Under the pieces are notes generated by a model. The model had not been told where the DNA came from and did not search any database. It worked only from the letters and a program-made list of their open reading frames with translations. 64,000 nt of DNA from Olsenella sp. An285. Its GTDB lineage: Bacteria > Actinomycetota > Coriobacteriia > Coriobacteriales > Atopobiaceae. Of this stretch, positions 26,039-35,220 are shown in pieces. The stretch covers positions 62,001 to 126,000 of the forward strand of contig NZ_NFIZ01000001.1 of NCBI RefSeq assembly GCF_002159625.1, read 5' to 3'. The stretch's first letter is position 1, and each line of letters starts with the position of its first letter. The position numbers and the translations under genes were made by a program.

Positions 26039-27835
26039 ATGGCCGAGAACGAGAAGTCGGGCAACGGCGGACAGCGCGCCTGGCTGGGCACGCTGCTCTC
26101 CTACTCGGGACGATGCAGGGGGAGGATGGCGGGCTCCCTCCTCGCATCGGTCCTGAGCGTCGCCGCGGGGTTCGTGCCCTTCTACGCGGTGTATCGGATC
26201 ATGGCGACAGCCATGGAGGGGCGGCTCGCCTTCGAGGAAGCGCTGCCCTGGCTCTGCCTGGCCGCGGCGTCTTACGTCGCGAGCAAAATGCTGTTCGGAG
26301 TCTCGACGCTTCTCTCCCACGTGTCCGCCTACACCATCTTGGAGACGCTTCGCCGGGACTTCGTCGACAAGCTGATGGGGGCTTCGCTCGGCACCGTGCA
26401 GGGGAAGAGCATCGGCCAGATCAAGAACGTCTTCATCGACCGGATAGAGGGGATCGAGGTCCCGCTCGCCCACATGATCCCCGAGCTCTCCGGGTCGACG
26501 CTCCTCGCCCTGGGGCTCGCGGCGTGGCTCGTGGCCACCGACTGGCGCGTGGCGCTGGCCTGCCTGGCGTCCGTGCCGATCGGGCTTGCCGTGTTCGCGT
26601 CGAGCCTCAAGGAGTTCAACGCCAGGTACGCGGCGTACATGGCCGAGAGCAACCACGTGAACAGCGTGATCGTCGAGTACATCGAGGGCATCCAGGTAGT
26701 CAAGGCGTTCAACCAGGCGAGCGACTCGTATCGGAAGTACGCGGATGCGGTGCGAAGCTTCAAGGACTACACGATGGGATGGTTCCGCTCGACGTGGGTC
26801 GTCATGAACCTCATGGCAAGCATCATGCCGACGACGCTTCTGGGCGTGCTGCCCGTCGGACTTTGGATGTACTTCGCGGGAGCGCTCTCCCCGTCGCAAT
26901 TCGCGATGTGCGTGATTTTGGCGCTTGCCGTCGTTGACCCGATCATGAGGTTCACCTCGTTCGTCAACGAGATGAAGTCCATGGAGTACGCCGTCGCGGA
27001 CACGAGAGAGTTCCTCGACCTGCCCGAGCTCTCCGATCCCGCCGAGCGGGCGCTGCCGCTCGACGCGTCGATCGAGATGAAAGATGTGAGGTTTGCCTAC
27101 GACGAGGGCGACGATGTCCTCCATGGGGTGTCCCTCGCGATTTCGCAGGGCTCGTTCACCGCCCTGGTGGGCCCTTCCGGCTCGGGCAGGTCGACCATCG
27201 CCCGTCTTGTCGCGCGCCATTGGGACGTATGCGGCGGATCGGTCTCCGTGGGCGGCGTGGACGTCCGCGAGATGCCCCTCGACCAGCTGTCCGAACTCGT
27301 GAGCTTCGTCGCCCAGGACAACTACCTCTTCGATGCCACGATCCGGGAGAACATCCGTCTCGGTCGACCGCAGGCGACGGACGAGGAGGTCGCCGAGGCC
27401 GCCAGGGCTGCTTGCTGCGACGAGTTCGTGTCGAAGCTCCCGCAAGGCTATGACACACAAGCCGGCGCGGCCGGCGGCGCCCTTTCCGGTGGGGAGCGCC
27501 AGCGCATCTCGATAGCCCGCGCGATCCTCAAAGACGCGCCGATCGTCCTCCTCGACGAGGCCACCGCGTTCACCGATCCGGAGAACGAGGACAAGATCCA
27601 GCGCTCTATCGCGAAACTCTCGGCCGGAAAGACGCTTGTGGTCATAGCCCATCGGCTCTCGACGATCACGGCTGCGGACAACATCATCGTTATCGACAAG
27701 GGCTCGATCGTCGACCAAGGGACCCATGACGACCTTCTCGCAAAATGCCCGCTCTACGGGCGCATGTGGAGGGCGCACATCGGGGCGAGGGACTGGGCGG
27801 CTGGATCGAGTGGCCAGAAAGGGGGCTCCCGATGA
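26039..27835 (+). CDS. ABC transporter, fused permease-ATPase with altered Walker A (pair 3, first half)
   Basis: A 598-residue exporter-fold half-transporter. Six membrane helices are followed by an ATPase with signature LSGGERQR and Walker B IVLLDEATAFTD. The Walker A reads GPSGSGRST: the invariant lysine is Arg384 (AGG codon at 27188-27190, one transition from AAG). The corresponding nucleotide site is probably weak or dead, as in asymmetric heterodimeric ABC proteins, unless the base is a sequencing error. The start is the ATG at 26039, where similarity begins (MAENEK); the ribosome site is weak. It precedes its partner by 11 bases. Confidence 0.83.
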   Translation: MAENEKSGNGGQRAWLGTLLSYSGRCRGRMAGSLLASVLSVAAGFVPFYAVYRIMATAMEGRLAFEEALPWLCLAAASYVASKMLFGVSTLLSHVSAYTILETLRRDFVDKLMGASLGTVQGKSIGQIKNVFIDRIEGIEVPLAHMIPELSGSTLLALGLAAWLVATDWRVALACLASVPIGLAVFASSLKEFNARYAAYMAESNHVNSVIVEYIEGIQVVKAFNQASDSYRKYADAVRSFKDYTMGWFRSTWVVMNLMASIMPTTLLGVLPVGLWMYFAGALSPSQFAMCVILALAVVDPIMRFTSFVNEMKSMEYAVADTREFLDLPELSDPAERALPLDASIEMKDVRFAYDEGDDVLHGVSLAISQGSFTALVGPSGSGRSTIARLVARHWDVCGGSVSVGGVDVREMPLDQLSELVSFVAQDNYLFDATIRENIRLGRPQATDEEVAEAARAACCDEFVSKLPQGYDTQAGAAGGALSGGERQRISIARAILKDAPIVLLDEATAFTDPENEDKIQRSIAKLSAGKTLVVIAHRLSTITAADNIIVIDKGSIVDQGTHDDLLAKCPLYGRMWRAHIGARDWAAGSSGQKGGSR

Positions 27836-27846
27836 TCTAGGCTCTC

Positions 27847-29634
27847 ATGAGAATCGTCCGCTGGACCGGCCCTTACAAGAAAAGACTCATCCTAGGCTGC
27901 GTCTGCTCGTTCTTCATGACGTGGGCAACGGCCGCGCCCGTGATGCTCGCGGCCTGGCTGCTCGCCCGTGTTGCGGAGGATGCGCGCGGCATCCAGGAGC
28001 TCGACCCGTCGTGGGTCTGGTGGTCGCTTCTGGCGCTCATCGCCTGCATAGGCTTGCGCTTCATCCTGACATACGGGAAGAATCGGTTGCAGGAGTCAAT
28101 CGGATACGAGGTGGCGCCTGAGGATCGCATCAAGATCGGCAACGTCTTGAAGCGCGTCCCGCTCGGCTATTTCGACGAGGTCAAGACGGGCGACATACTG
28201 GCGACGGCGACCACGGAACTGGGCATCTTGGAGCTTCAGGGCATGAAGATGGTCGACGCAGTGATCAACGGCTACGTAAACCTTGCCGCAGTTGTGGCGT
28301 TCCTCTTCATCCTCGAGCCGATGGCCGGATTAGCCGCCCTCGCCGGCACCGTCGTATCCTGCCTCGCGCTCACGGCGGTAAACAGGGTCTCGAAGCGCCT
28401 GACGCCGAGGGCGCATGCGGAGACCGAACAACTCGCTGGGGATATCGTCGAGTACGTCCGGGGGCTCGGAACGGCGAAGCCGTACGGCCATGGAGGGGCC
28501 GCGATGCGGCCCATCCTGGCAACGATAAGGAGGCTGAAGGAGGCACGCATCGCGATCGAGTTCGGCTTCACGCCTCGCAATCTCGTCCACCTCGTTGCGT
28601 TCAAGTTGGCGAGCGTCAGCGTCGTGGCGTCTGCCGTGTGGGGATATGCGAACGGCGGCATCGAGCTCTGGATGCTCCTTGCCCTCTGCGCATTCTCGTT
28701 CACCGTGTTCTCCGGCGTCGAGCGCGTGAACGATTCCGCCCACATGCTCGGCGATCTCGATGACATCATGAACCGTATCGACGCCATAGAGAACGCCCCC
28801 TACATCGATTCCGACGGCCGAGACGTCCCCCTTACTGAGCACGGTATCGAGCTGCGAGGCGTCTCGTTCTCGTACGGTCGCGAATCGGGCGCGAAGGTGC
28901 TGTCGGACGTGTCGTGCAGCATTCCGGAGAAGACGACGTGCGCCATCGTGGGCCCGAGCGGATCGGGCAAGACGACGATCGCCAACCTCATGATGCGCTT
29001 CTGGGATGTCGACGAGGGCTCGGTCCTTGTCGGGGGGCATGACGTGCGAGAGCTGACCTGCGACGGCCTTCTGAGGAACTTCTCGGCGGTGTTCCAGAAC
29101 GTCTACCTGTTCAACGACACCATCGAGAACAACATTCGCTTCGGGCGCCCGGGCGCCACGCGCGAAGAGGTCGTCGAGGCGGCGCGCAGGGCGCGGGTCG
29201 ACGAGTTCGTCCGCGAGCTTCCGGATGGCTACGAAACCTTGGTGGGCGAGGCCGGAGGCGCCCTCTCCGGTGGCCAAAAGCAGCGCATCTCCATCGCCAG
29301 GGCGCTGCTCAAGGACGCCCCGATCGTCATCCTCGACGAGGCGACGGCGAGCATCGACCCAGAGAACGAGTCCCTCATACAGGAGTCCCTCTCCGAGCTC
29401 ACGCGGGGGAAGACGGTGGTCGTCATCGCGCACAGGCTCGCGACCATCGAGCATGTCGACCAGATCCTCGTCGTCGAGGGCGGCAGAATCGTGCAGCGCG
29501 GCACGCACGAGAAGCTACTCGGTCAGGAAGGGACGTATCGCCGCTTCGTCGAGATTCGCAGCCGCGCGGAGGGCTGGCGCATAGGCGAGGAGACCGTCGC
29601 CGGCGTGAGCGGGGAGGCGATCGATGCTTCATGA
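27847..29634 (+). CDS. ABC transporter, fused permease-ATPase (pair 3, second half)
   Basis: A 595-residue half-transporter with six membrane helices, Walker A GPSGSGKT, signature LSGGQKQR, Walker B IVILDEATASIDPEN and switch His in VVIAHRL. All catalytic motifs are intact, so this subunit may carry hydrolysis for the pair. The last 11 bases overlap the start of the DtxR-like gene, which ties transporter and metalloregulator together. Confidence 0.85.
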   Translation: MRIVRWTGPYKKRLILGCVCSFFMTWATAAPVMLAAWLLARVAEDARGIQELDPSWVWWSLLALIACIGLRFILTYGKNRLQESIGYEVAPEDRIKIGNVLKRVPLGYFDEVKTGDILATATTELGILELQGMKMVDAVINGYVNLAAVVAFLFILEPMAGLAALAGTVVSCLALTAVNRVSKRLTPRAHAETEQLAGDIVEYVRGLGTAKPYGHGGAAMRPILATIRRLKEARIAIEFGFTPRNLVHLVAFKLASVSVVASAVWGYANGGIELWMLLALCAFSFTVFSGVERVNDSAHMLGDLDDIMNRIDAIENAPYIDSDGRDVPLTEHGIELRGVSFSYGRESGAKVLSDVSCSIPEKTTCAIVGPSGSGKTTIANLMMRFWDVDEGSVLVGGHDVRELTCDGLLRNFSAVFQNVYLFNDTIENNIRFGRPGATREEVVEAARRARVDEFVRELPDGYETLVGEAGGALSGGQKQRISIARALLKDAPIVILDEATASIDPENESLIQESLSELTRGKTVVVIAHRLATIEHVDQILVVEGGRIVQRGTHEKLLGQEGTYRRFVEIRSRAEGWRIGEETVAGVSGEAIDAS

Positions 29635-29986
29635 GTCGGGCGAAGACTACCTCGAGGCCATCCTCGTGATTCGCCGCCTGCGCGGGTCGTGCCGCAACGT
29701 TGACATCGCCGAGCGTCTCGGACGCTCCAAGCCGAGCGTGACGAAGGCGCTCTCGAACCTCGCCGCGGCCGGCCTCGTCCGGATGTGCGGCCACGACGTG
29801 CTCCTCACCGAGGAGGGCGAGCGCGCCGCGTCGGCGACGCTCGAGCGCCACCGCTTCTTCGAGCGCCTGCTCGTCGAGGCGGGCGTCGACGCCCGGACCG
29901 CCTCGGCGGAGGCCTGCCGCATGGAGCACTGCCTCTCCGAGGACTCGTTCCGCAAGCTCTCAGAGCGCCTGGCGCCAGAGGGCTGA
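29624..29986 (+). CDS. DtxR/MntR-family metal-dependent repressor
   Basis: A 120-residue protein. The winged helix at the N-terminus (EDYLEAILVIRRL, NVDIAERLGRSKPSVTKALSNLAAAGLV) is followed by the metal-binding and dimerisation region (ERHRFFERLLVEAGVDARTASAEACRMEHCLSEDSF). The E-x2-C-x-M-E-H pattern supplies the usual Cys/Met, Glu and His ligands. The C-terminal SH3-like domain of DtxR is absent, as in MntR. With Fe2+ or Mn2+ it should repress uptake genes. The five TWAG-N6-CTWA dyads in this window are its best candidate targets (inference). It overlaps the ABC gene upstream by 11 bases. Confidence 0.88.
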   Translation: MLHESGEDYLEAILVIRRLRGSCRNVDIAERLGRSKPSVTKALSNLAAAGLVRMCGHDVLLTEEGERAASATLERHRFFERLLVEAGVDARTASAEACRMEHCLSEDSFRKLSERLAPEG

Positions 29987-30081
29987 GCAACATGGGCGAG
30001 CGAGTCTCCCAACGTGTGGTTTTCAGGGCGGCTCTTTTTCCGGGCGGAGCTGGCAACATTTCAAATGGGATGAAGAACCCC

Positions 30082-30132
30082 GGTGGGAGGGGCCGCCCAG
30101 ACGATCAATCCCCACGGACGGCCCCTCCCACC
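30082..30132 (+). repeat. TCCCCACGG-loop hairpin, copy 2 (perfect 14-bp stem)
   Basis: ggtgggaggggccg (30082-30095) pairs perfectly with cggcccctcccacc (30119-30132). The loop contains agacgatcaatccccac. It lies ~95 bases after the DtxR gene, in sense with it. There is no T-run. Confidence 0.7.
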
Positions 30133-30564
30133 AGCCAATCATACCGCGGGCGCCGCGGGTGCTCCGCGCAAAGGCTCCCCGGTCACCCGCTCTCTCACCC
30201 CTCGCGGGAGGCGAGCGAACGCACGGTCTCCTCGTAGCCGCGGAGCCTCTCGAGCGCGTCCCGAGGGACGGCGGCGAGGGGGTACGAGCAGAAGCCCGAG
30301 CGGACCGAGCGGCCCGCGAGCTCGACGACGCCCGCGCCGACGAGCGCGCCCGTCGTCGTCGGCCTTGCTCCCCGAGGAGCCGCGCCGGAGCGTCGCGGGG
30401 TCAAGGGCGTCTGCAAAGGGCGCCGGGCGCCCGCAACCCCCACCAACCGGAACCGCGCGGAGGTTTGTGCGAGGTTTTGCATGCGCCCTTGAGGCCGCAA
30501 AGTGCAGGCGCCACCCGGTCGGCGACGGGCCGACCGCCGCTCCGGCCGCCGGCCGGGCATGAGG
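30133..30564. other. Non-coding or decayed stretch
   Basis: No gene can be defended here. A minus-strand frame ending at 30195 has a protein-like tail (VGAGVVELAGRSVRSGF, DALERLRGYEETVRSLA) without a plausible start or family. It may be the 3' end of another lost gene. Confidence 0.35.
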
Positions 30565-30602
30565 GCGCCCGCGCCCCGGCGGGTCGTCCGGGGCGCGGGC
30601 GC
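30565..30602 (-). terminator. Perfect 15-bp GC hairpin after the DUF1648/DUF5808 gene
   Basis: gcgcccgcgccccgg and ccggggcgcgggcgc with an eight-base loop, 39 bases beyond the minus-strand stop codon at 30642. It is very stable, but no T-run follows. Confidence 0.55.
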
Positions 30603-30641
30603 TCGGGGGTTGGACCTCTTGCGTGGACGAGCCGGTCCGCC

Positions 30642-31754
30642 CTATCTGAGCAGGACCTCGACCACCGCGACGAAGGCCGCGACCGCCGCGACGAGCAGCG
30701 CGACGAGCCCCCACGACCTGGGGTTGCCCCAGTTCATCGCCCAGCCCACGCCGAAGCGCCGGGGCACCACGACGGAGGGGTCCTCGCGGTTCACGTAGAA
30801 GACGCCGAGGTGCCAACGCTCGTCGTCGTCGTAGTCGAGTGCGCTCGACGCCGTCATGCGCCGCAGGAGGCGCGACCCCGCCTGCCCGTAGACGAGCGAG
30901 ACGGCGAGGTTGGGGAGTATCGCGCCGATGATGATCACGACGAGCGCCACGAGGGACTGGTCCGAGCTGACCACGCCGGCGAAGGCGAGCGGCATGATCG
31001 CGATCGACATGGTGATCACGAGGCCCGTGACGAGCAGCGCCGCGCTCTGGGCGCGGGCGAACGCGCCGTAGGCGATGGCGGAGGCGACGGGGTGCTCGGG
31101 CGAGGCCGGCCGGCGGCTCCTCAGGATCTGCCAGTGCGACGCGGTGAGGCAGAGCGCCATGAACGCCTGGACGGCGAGCGGCATGGCGATGACCTGCCAG
31201 CCCTTGGCCATCCAGTCGTCGACCGCGCCCGCGGCGTCGAAGTGCACGGGCACCGGGTCCGGCATCGCGGGGTAGAGCGCGAGCGCGAGGGCGAGCGTCG
31301 CCAGGATCACGGGCACATAGAGAAGATTCCACGCAAGCGGGAGCGGGCGGGGCGCGTTCGCCTCGGAGGCGCCGACGACGACGGCGAGCCGTGCCGCGCG
31401 CGTCTCCCAGCCCTCGGCGCGCTTGATCGCCTGCACGCGGGCGCGGAAGGCGAGCATGAGCGCGAAGCCCGCCGCGACCGGCACGCACACCACCGCCGCC
31501 ATCGCGAGCGGGAACGTGGAGGAGAGCGCCAGGGTGGCGACGGCGGATGCGGCCGAGATGGCGAGGACGCTGGCGAGAAAGACCCGCCGCATGCGCTGGA
31601 TGCGGGGGTCTGCCTGCGCCGTTTCCGGCACGCTCACCGCGAACGCCTCGCGCCCGCGGGTGAGCCAGGGCGTCGCGGCGACGAGGCAGCCGGAGAGGAA
31701 GGTGATGAGCGCCATCGACGCGTTGGTGACGAGTGCTATGAGGTCAGGCGACAT
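30642..31754 (-). CDS. DUF1648 and DUF5808 domain membrane protein
   Basis: A 370-residue protein with about eight membrane helices. A DUF1648 segment occurs near residues 160-185 (YPAMPDPVPVHFDAAGAVD), a pattern shared with SdpI-like immunity proteins. A DUF5808 segment lies near 315-345 (WHLGVFYVNREDPSVVVPRR) before the final helix. Proteins with these domains often sit beside GntR/YtrA regulators and ABC exporters, and a role in resistance to membrane-active peptides is plausible but unproven. It lies nine bases after the GntR stop, with GGAGC before the ATG, so it is the second gene of the regulator's operon. Confidence 0.8.
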   Translation of the reverse strand: MSPDLIALVTNASMALITFLSGCLVAATPWLTRGREAFAVSVPETAQADPRIQRMRRVFLASVLAISAASAVATLALSSTFPLAMAAVVCVPVAAGFALMLAFRARVQAIKRAEGWETRAARLAVVVGASEANAPRPLPLAWNLLYVPVILATLALALALYPAMPDPVPVHFDAAGAVDDWMAKGWQVIAMPLAVQAFMALCLTASHWQILRSRRPASPEHPVASAIAYGAFARAQSAALLVTGLVITMSIAIMPLAFAGVVSSDQSLVALVVIIIGAILPNLAVSLVYGQAGSRLLRRMTASSALDYDDDERWHLGVFYVNREDPSVVVPRRFGVGWAMNWGNPRSWGLVALLVAAVAAFVAVVEVLLR

Positions 31755-31763
31755 GTGCGCTCC

Positions 31764-32141
31764 CTAGTCCAGGTTCTGTGCGGCGCGTTTGGCGGCCGCG
31801 AGAAATGCGTGCCGGGTGCCGCCGGACGCCTTGAACTCGGTGGCGAGCTTGGTAAGGGCCGCTTCGAGCGCGGCCTCGCCCATGCCGGCGGCGGGGTCGG
31901 CGGGGGCGTCCGCCACGTAGGCGCCGCGCCGGCCGAGCATGATGACGTAGCCCTCGTCGCGCAGCGTCGCGTAGGCCTTGTTGACGGTGTGCAGGTTGAT
32001 GCCCAGGTCCTCGGCGAGCGAGCGCACGGAGGGCAGGGCGTCGCCGGGGCGCAGCTCGCCCGAGGCGATACCCGCGATGACGGCGTCGCGCAGCTGCAGG
32101 TAGAGCGGGGCGTCCGATAGCTTGTCGACGGTGATGACCAT
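31764..32141 (-). CDS. GntR-family (YtrA-type) transcriptional regulator
   Basis: A 125-residue regulator: N-terminal winged helix-turn-helix (PLYLQLRDAVIAGIASGELRPG, ALPSVRSLAEDLGINLHTVNKAYATL) and the short C-terminal tail of the YtrA subgroup. I set the start at the ATG at 32141, where homology begins; the open upstream extension crosses the operator. It is divergent from the ABC-2 exporter operon and probably represses both directions through the two dyads in between. Confidence 0.87.
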   Translation of the reverse strand: MVITVDKLSDAPLYLQLRDAVIAGIASGELRPGDALPSVRSLAEDLGINLHTVNKAYATLRDEGYVIMLGRRGAYVADAPADPAAGMGEAALEAALTKLATEFKASGGTRHAFLAAAKRAAQNLD

Positions 32142-32167
32142 GGCGTGCCCGTTTCCGAAAATTGTTC

Positions 32168-32234
32168 TATATGAACTATAGCAAATGGAGCAGATGAGTG
32201 GTAGCATGCCGTCAACTGTTATAGCTGAGCTATA
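32168..32234. promoter_or_regulatory. Two GntR/YtrA-type operator dyads in the divergent region
   Basis: Site 1 is ctata-n4-tatag (32168-32181, within ctatatgaactatag). Site 2 is the perfect palindrome tatagct-g-agctata (32220-32234). They lie between the GntR start (32141) and the ATPase start (32269), suited to control both operons. Confidence 0.6.
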
Positions 32235-32268
32235 GCAGAACTAACAACTGGAGGCGTCAGGAGGAACC

Positions 32269-33015
32269 ATGGAAACGCCCGTCCTCGATGTGAGCCGCTA
32301 CCGGAAGGAGTACCGGGGCAAGGTCGCCGTGAGCGACCTCTCGCTCGCGGTGGCGTCCGGCGAGATCTGCGGCTTCATCGGCCACAACGGAGCCGGCAAG
32401 ACCACGCTCATCCGCTCGGTGGTGGGGGCGCAGCCGCCCACGTCCGGCACGGTCCGCGTCTGCGGCCGCGACGTCTGGCGCGAGCCCGTGGCGGCCAAGC
32501 GCCTCATGGCCTACGTGCCGGACAACCCCGACGTCTACGACTTCCTCACCGGCGCGCAGTACCTGGACCTGATCGCGGACGTCTTCGGCGTGGGCGCGGA
32601 GGAGCGCCGGCGGCGCGCGGGCGAGCTCGCGGCGCGCCTGGAGCTCGCGGACGCCCTCGGCGAGCCGGTCTCCGCCTACTCCCACGGCATGCGCCAGAAG
32701 CTCGTGCTCACAGGCGCGCTCCTGCACGACCCGGCGCTTTTGGTGCTGGACGAGCCCTTCGTGGGCCTCGACCCCTCGGCCTCCCACGAGCTCAAGGCCA
32801 TCCTGCGCGAGCGCGCCGACGCCGGCGGCGCGGTGTTCTTCTCGTCCCACGTGCTCGAGGTCGTGGAGCGGCTCTGCGACACCGTGGCGGTGATCCGCCG
32901 CGGCGAGCTCGTGGCCTCCGGCCCCACCGACGAGGTGCGCGGCTCGGCCTCGCTCGAGGACGTGTTCCTCGAGCTCGTGGACGAGAGGGACGCCGCCATC
33001 CCGTCGCGCCGCTAA
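32269..33015 (+). CDS. ABC-2 exporter ATPase
   Basis: A 248-residue ATPase: Walker A GHNGAGKT, signature-like YSHGMRQKL, Walker B LLVLDEPFVGLD, H-loop SSHVLE. It is the energising subunit for the permease two genes downstream. Excellent AGGAGG ribosome site. The SHGM signature is common in exporters of the bacitracin and lantibiotic class, so peptide or lipid export or detoxification is possible; the substrate is unknown. Confidence 0.87.
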   Translation: METPVLDVSRYRKEYRGKVAVSDLSLAVASGEICGFIGHNGAGKTTLIRSVVGAQPPTSGTVRVCGRDVWREPVAAKRLMAYVPDNPDVYDFLTGAQYLDLIADVFGVGAEERRRRAGELAARLELADALGEPVSAYSHGMRQKLVLTGALLHDPALLVLDEPFVGLDPSASHELKAILRERADAGGAVFFSSHVLEVVERLCDTVAVIRRGELVASGPTDEVRGSASLEDVFLELVDERDAAIPSRR

Positions 33016-33045
33016 ACCTGTTCTCAAGACCAAGGAGGAACAGCC

Positions 33046-33354
33046 ATGAAGTCCGCAAAGACCCACATCGTCGCCAGCACCGCCCTGTGCGCGCTCACCC
33101 TCGCCGTGACCCTCGCCGCCCGCGGCATCCTGCCCGAGCAGGTCCCCATGCAGTGGGGCCTCACGGGCGAGGCGAGCTCGTTCTGGCCGCGGGACGCCGT
33201 GGTGTTCGGCGTGCCCGCCGCCTGCGTCGCGATCGGCCTCCTCGTCTCGGCGAGGCTCGCGGGCAGGGGCGAGGGGCGCGCCGCCATGTACTACATAGCG
33301 CCCGCCGTCGCGCTCCTCGCGACCGCCGCCACCGTGTTCCTGGGGACGAGGTGA
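33046..33354 (+). CDS. Small DUF1648 membrane protein
   Basis: A 102-residue protein with three membrane helices and the DUF1648 pattern LPEQVPMQWGLTGEASSFW. It lies 30 bases after the ATPase with AAGGAGG before the ATG. Its stop TGA shares its last base with the permease ATG. It shares a domain with the divergent 370-residue protein, which supports one functional unit for both operons. Confidence 0.8.
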   Translation: MKSAKTHIVASTALCALTLAVTLAARGILPEQVPMQWGLTGEASSFWPRDAVVFGVPAACVAIGLLVSARLAGRGEGRAAMYYIAPAVALLATAATVFLGTR

Positions 33355-35027
33355 TGGCGATGCCCGCCCTTCGTCCTGGTCGTGCGCTCCGCCCGCTGCT
33401 CTCGCTGCAGGCGCGTTCGCTCCTCTACGGCCTCGGCTTCCGGGGCGGGAGGGGCCGTGCGCGGCTGCTCGGCGCCGCGGCGCTCGTCGTCCTGCTTGCC
33501 GGCATGGCGGTGGCCTACATGTGGTTGCTCGGGAGCAGCATGGTCGCCGTTGGCGCGGCCGGGGCAATCCCGGCGCTCGCTGCGCTTGCGGGCTCGCTCG
33601 CCGCGGTTGCGCTCGTGTTCGTGAAGGCCCCGGGCACGGTGTTCGGCTGCCGCGACTACGACCTCGTGGCGGCGCTGCCGGTGAGCGTGCGCACCGCGGT
33701 GCTCGCGCGCACGGCACCGCTCTATGGTTTCGGCATTGCGCTTTCCGTGTTGCTGTCCGCCCCGCTCTACGTGGCGTACTTTTTGGCGATGCCCGTGAGC
33801 CCGCTCGGCGTTGTGGCCGCCGCGCTCTGCTCCGTATGCGCGCCGCTCGCGCCGGCGGCGGTGGCCACGCTCTTGTCGCTTGCGCTCACGTCGGTCGCGG
33901 TGCGGTTCCGGCACGCAGGGGCGGTGCAGCTCGTGCTCACGGTGCTCGTGGTGACGGGCGTCGTCGTCGGGTCGCTCGCGCTCGGCGGCGCCTCTTCGGG
34001 GGCGGATGACGCCGCCGCCCTCGCCGCGATGGGCGACGTCGCGGGCGCGCTCTCCGCGGCCGCGGCCTCCGCCTACCCGCCGGCCGCATGGGCGGCCTCG
34101 GCGATGGGCGAGGGCTCGGCTGCGGGCTTTGCCGCCTTCGCCGCGCTCTCGCTTGCGCTTCCGGCGCTCGTCACGGGGGCCCTCGCGGCGCGCTACCCGT
34201 CGGCGAACGCGGCGGCGACCTCCGGGCCGCACCGCCGTGCGCATGCGGTCGCGGCGTCCCGCTCGGCCGCGAGCCCGCTGCGCGCCCTCGCGGTCAAGGA
34301 GCTCCGCCGCATCGGCTCCATGCCCTTCTACGCGATGAACAGCTGCGCGGGGCTCATCCTCATGGTCGTGGCCGCGGGCGCGGTCGCGCTCTTCGGCGCG
34401 GATGCGCTCCTCGCCTCGGGAGTCATCAACGGCGTTCAGCTCGACGCGCGGGCCGTCGCGGCCCTGCGCGTCCAGGTCGACGCGGCGCTTCCGTGGGTCT
34501 TCGGTTTCTGCGGTGCGATGTCGCTCACCGCCGCCCCCTCGGTCTCGCTCGAGGCGCGCGCGAGCTGGCTCATGCTCACGGCGCCGGTGGGCGCCGGGAC
34601 CGTGCTCGGCTCCAAGCTCCTCGCCAACCTCGTGCTCGGCGGGGTGGCGGTTGCGGCCTCCGCCGTCGCGCTGCTGGCGGGCGGCATCGCTCCGCTCCTG
34701 GTGCTCCAGTGCGTCGTGACGGCTGCCGGCATGCTCACGGGCTTCGCGGCGCTCGCGCTCGCCATCGACGCCTCGCGCCCCAACCTCTCCTGGACCACGC
34801 CCGCCGAGGTCGTCAAGCGCGGCCTGCCCATGATGGTCGGGGCGCTCGGCGGGGCCCTCGCCTCGCTCGGCCTCGGGCTCCTCTCGACGACCGCCGCCGG
34901 CTCCCTCGGGGCCGCACCGGCGGTCGCGATCAACCTCGCCGCCCCCGCCGCCTGCGCGCTCGCCGGCCTCGCCGCCCTCCGCGCGGCCGCCCGCCGCGGG
35001 CTCCCGGGCCCCGGCTGGGGCGAGTGA
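33354..35027 (+). CDS. ABC-2 type exporter permease
   Basis: A 557-residue protein with about twelve hydrophobic segments, rich in Ala, Val and Leu, as in large ABC-2 permeases coupled to a single ATPase. It starts with the ATG overlapping the previous stop (a GTG one codon earlier is also possible). The central hydrophilic loop (about 285-320) carries the SPLRALAVKELRRIGSMPF segment, similar to the repeated start of such permeases. With the ATPase it should export an unknown compound. A TCCCCACGG hairpin follows within a few bases of the stop. Confidence 0.75.
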   Translation: MAMPALRPGRALRPLLSLQARSLLYGLGFRGGRGRARLLGAAALVVLLAGMAVAYMWLLGSSMVAVGAAGAIPALAALAGSLAAVALVFVKAPGTVFGCRDYDLVAALPVSVRTAVLARTAPLYGFGIALSVLLSAPLYVAYFLAMPVSPLGVVAAALCSVCAPLAPAAVATLLSLALTSVAVRFRHAGAVQLVLTVLVVTGVVVGSLALGGASSGADDAAALAAMGDVAGALSAAAASAYPPAAWAASAMGEGSAAGFAAFAALSLALPALVTGALAARYPSANAAATSGPHRRAHAVAASRSAASPLRALAVKELRRIGSMPFYAMNSCAGLILMVVAAGAVALFGADALLASGVINGVQLDARAVAALRVQVDAALPWVFGFCGAMSLTAAPSVSLEARASWLMLTAPVGAGTVLGSKLLANLVLGGVAVAASAVALLAGGIAPLLVLQCVVTAAGMLTGFAALALAIDASRPNLSWTTPAEVVKRGLPMMVGALGGALASLGLGLLSTTAAGSLGAAPAVAINLAAPAACALAGLAALRAAARRGLPGPGWGE

Positions 35028-35031
35028 CGCC

Positions 35032-35075
35032 GGTGGGAGGGGCCGTCACGAGAAGTCCCCACGGCGGCCCCTCCC
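35032..35075 (+). repeat. TCCCCACGG-loop hairpin, copy 3
   Basis: Left arm gggaggggccg and right arm cggcccctccc around a loop with tcacgagaagtccccacgg. It begins four bases after the permease stop codon, in sense. Confidence 0.65.
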
Positions 35076-35220
35076 CGGAGCCTCCCGCGAGCGGCGCAGC
35101 TTCGACGGAAGACCCTGTTCCGCAGTTCAGATGGCCTGTAAACCACTTTATACTGCACCGTGGGCGCCCCTCGGCTACGTTCGGGGTGTCGGAGAGACCG
35201 CGAGGGATGGGGGAGCGCGC

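Noticed and set aside
25988-27778. A 596-codon minus-strand frame opposite ABC pair 3
   Set aside because: Antisense of an ABC transporter with intact motifs; no start signal or homology pattern.
30159-32120. A 653-codon plus-strand open frame
   Set aside because: It runs antisense through the DUF1648/DUF5808 and GntR genes, and its composition (Arg, Gly, Asp, His) is typical of shadow frames.
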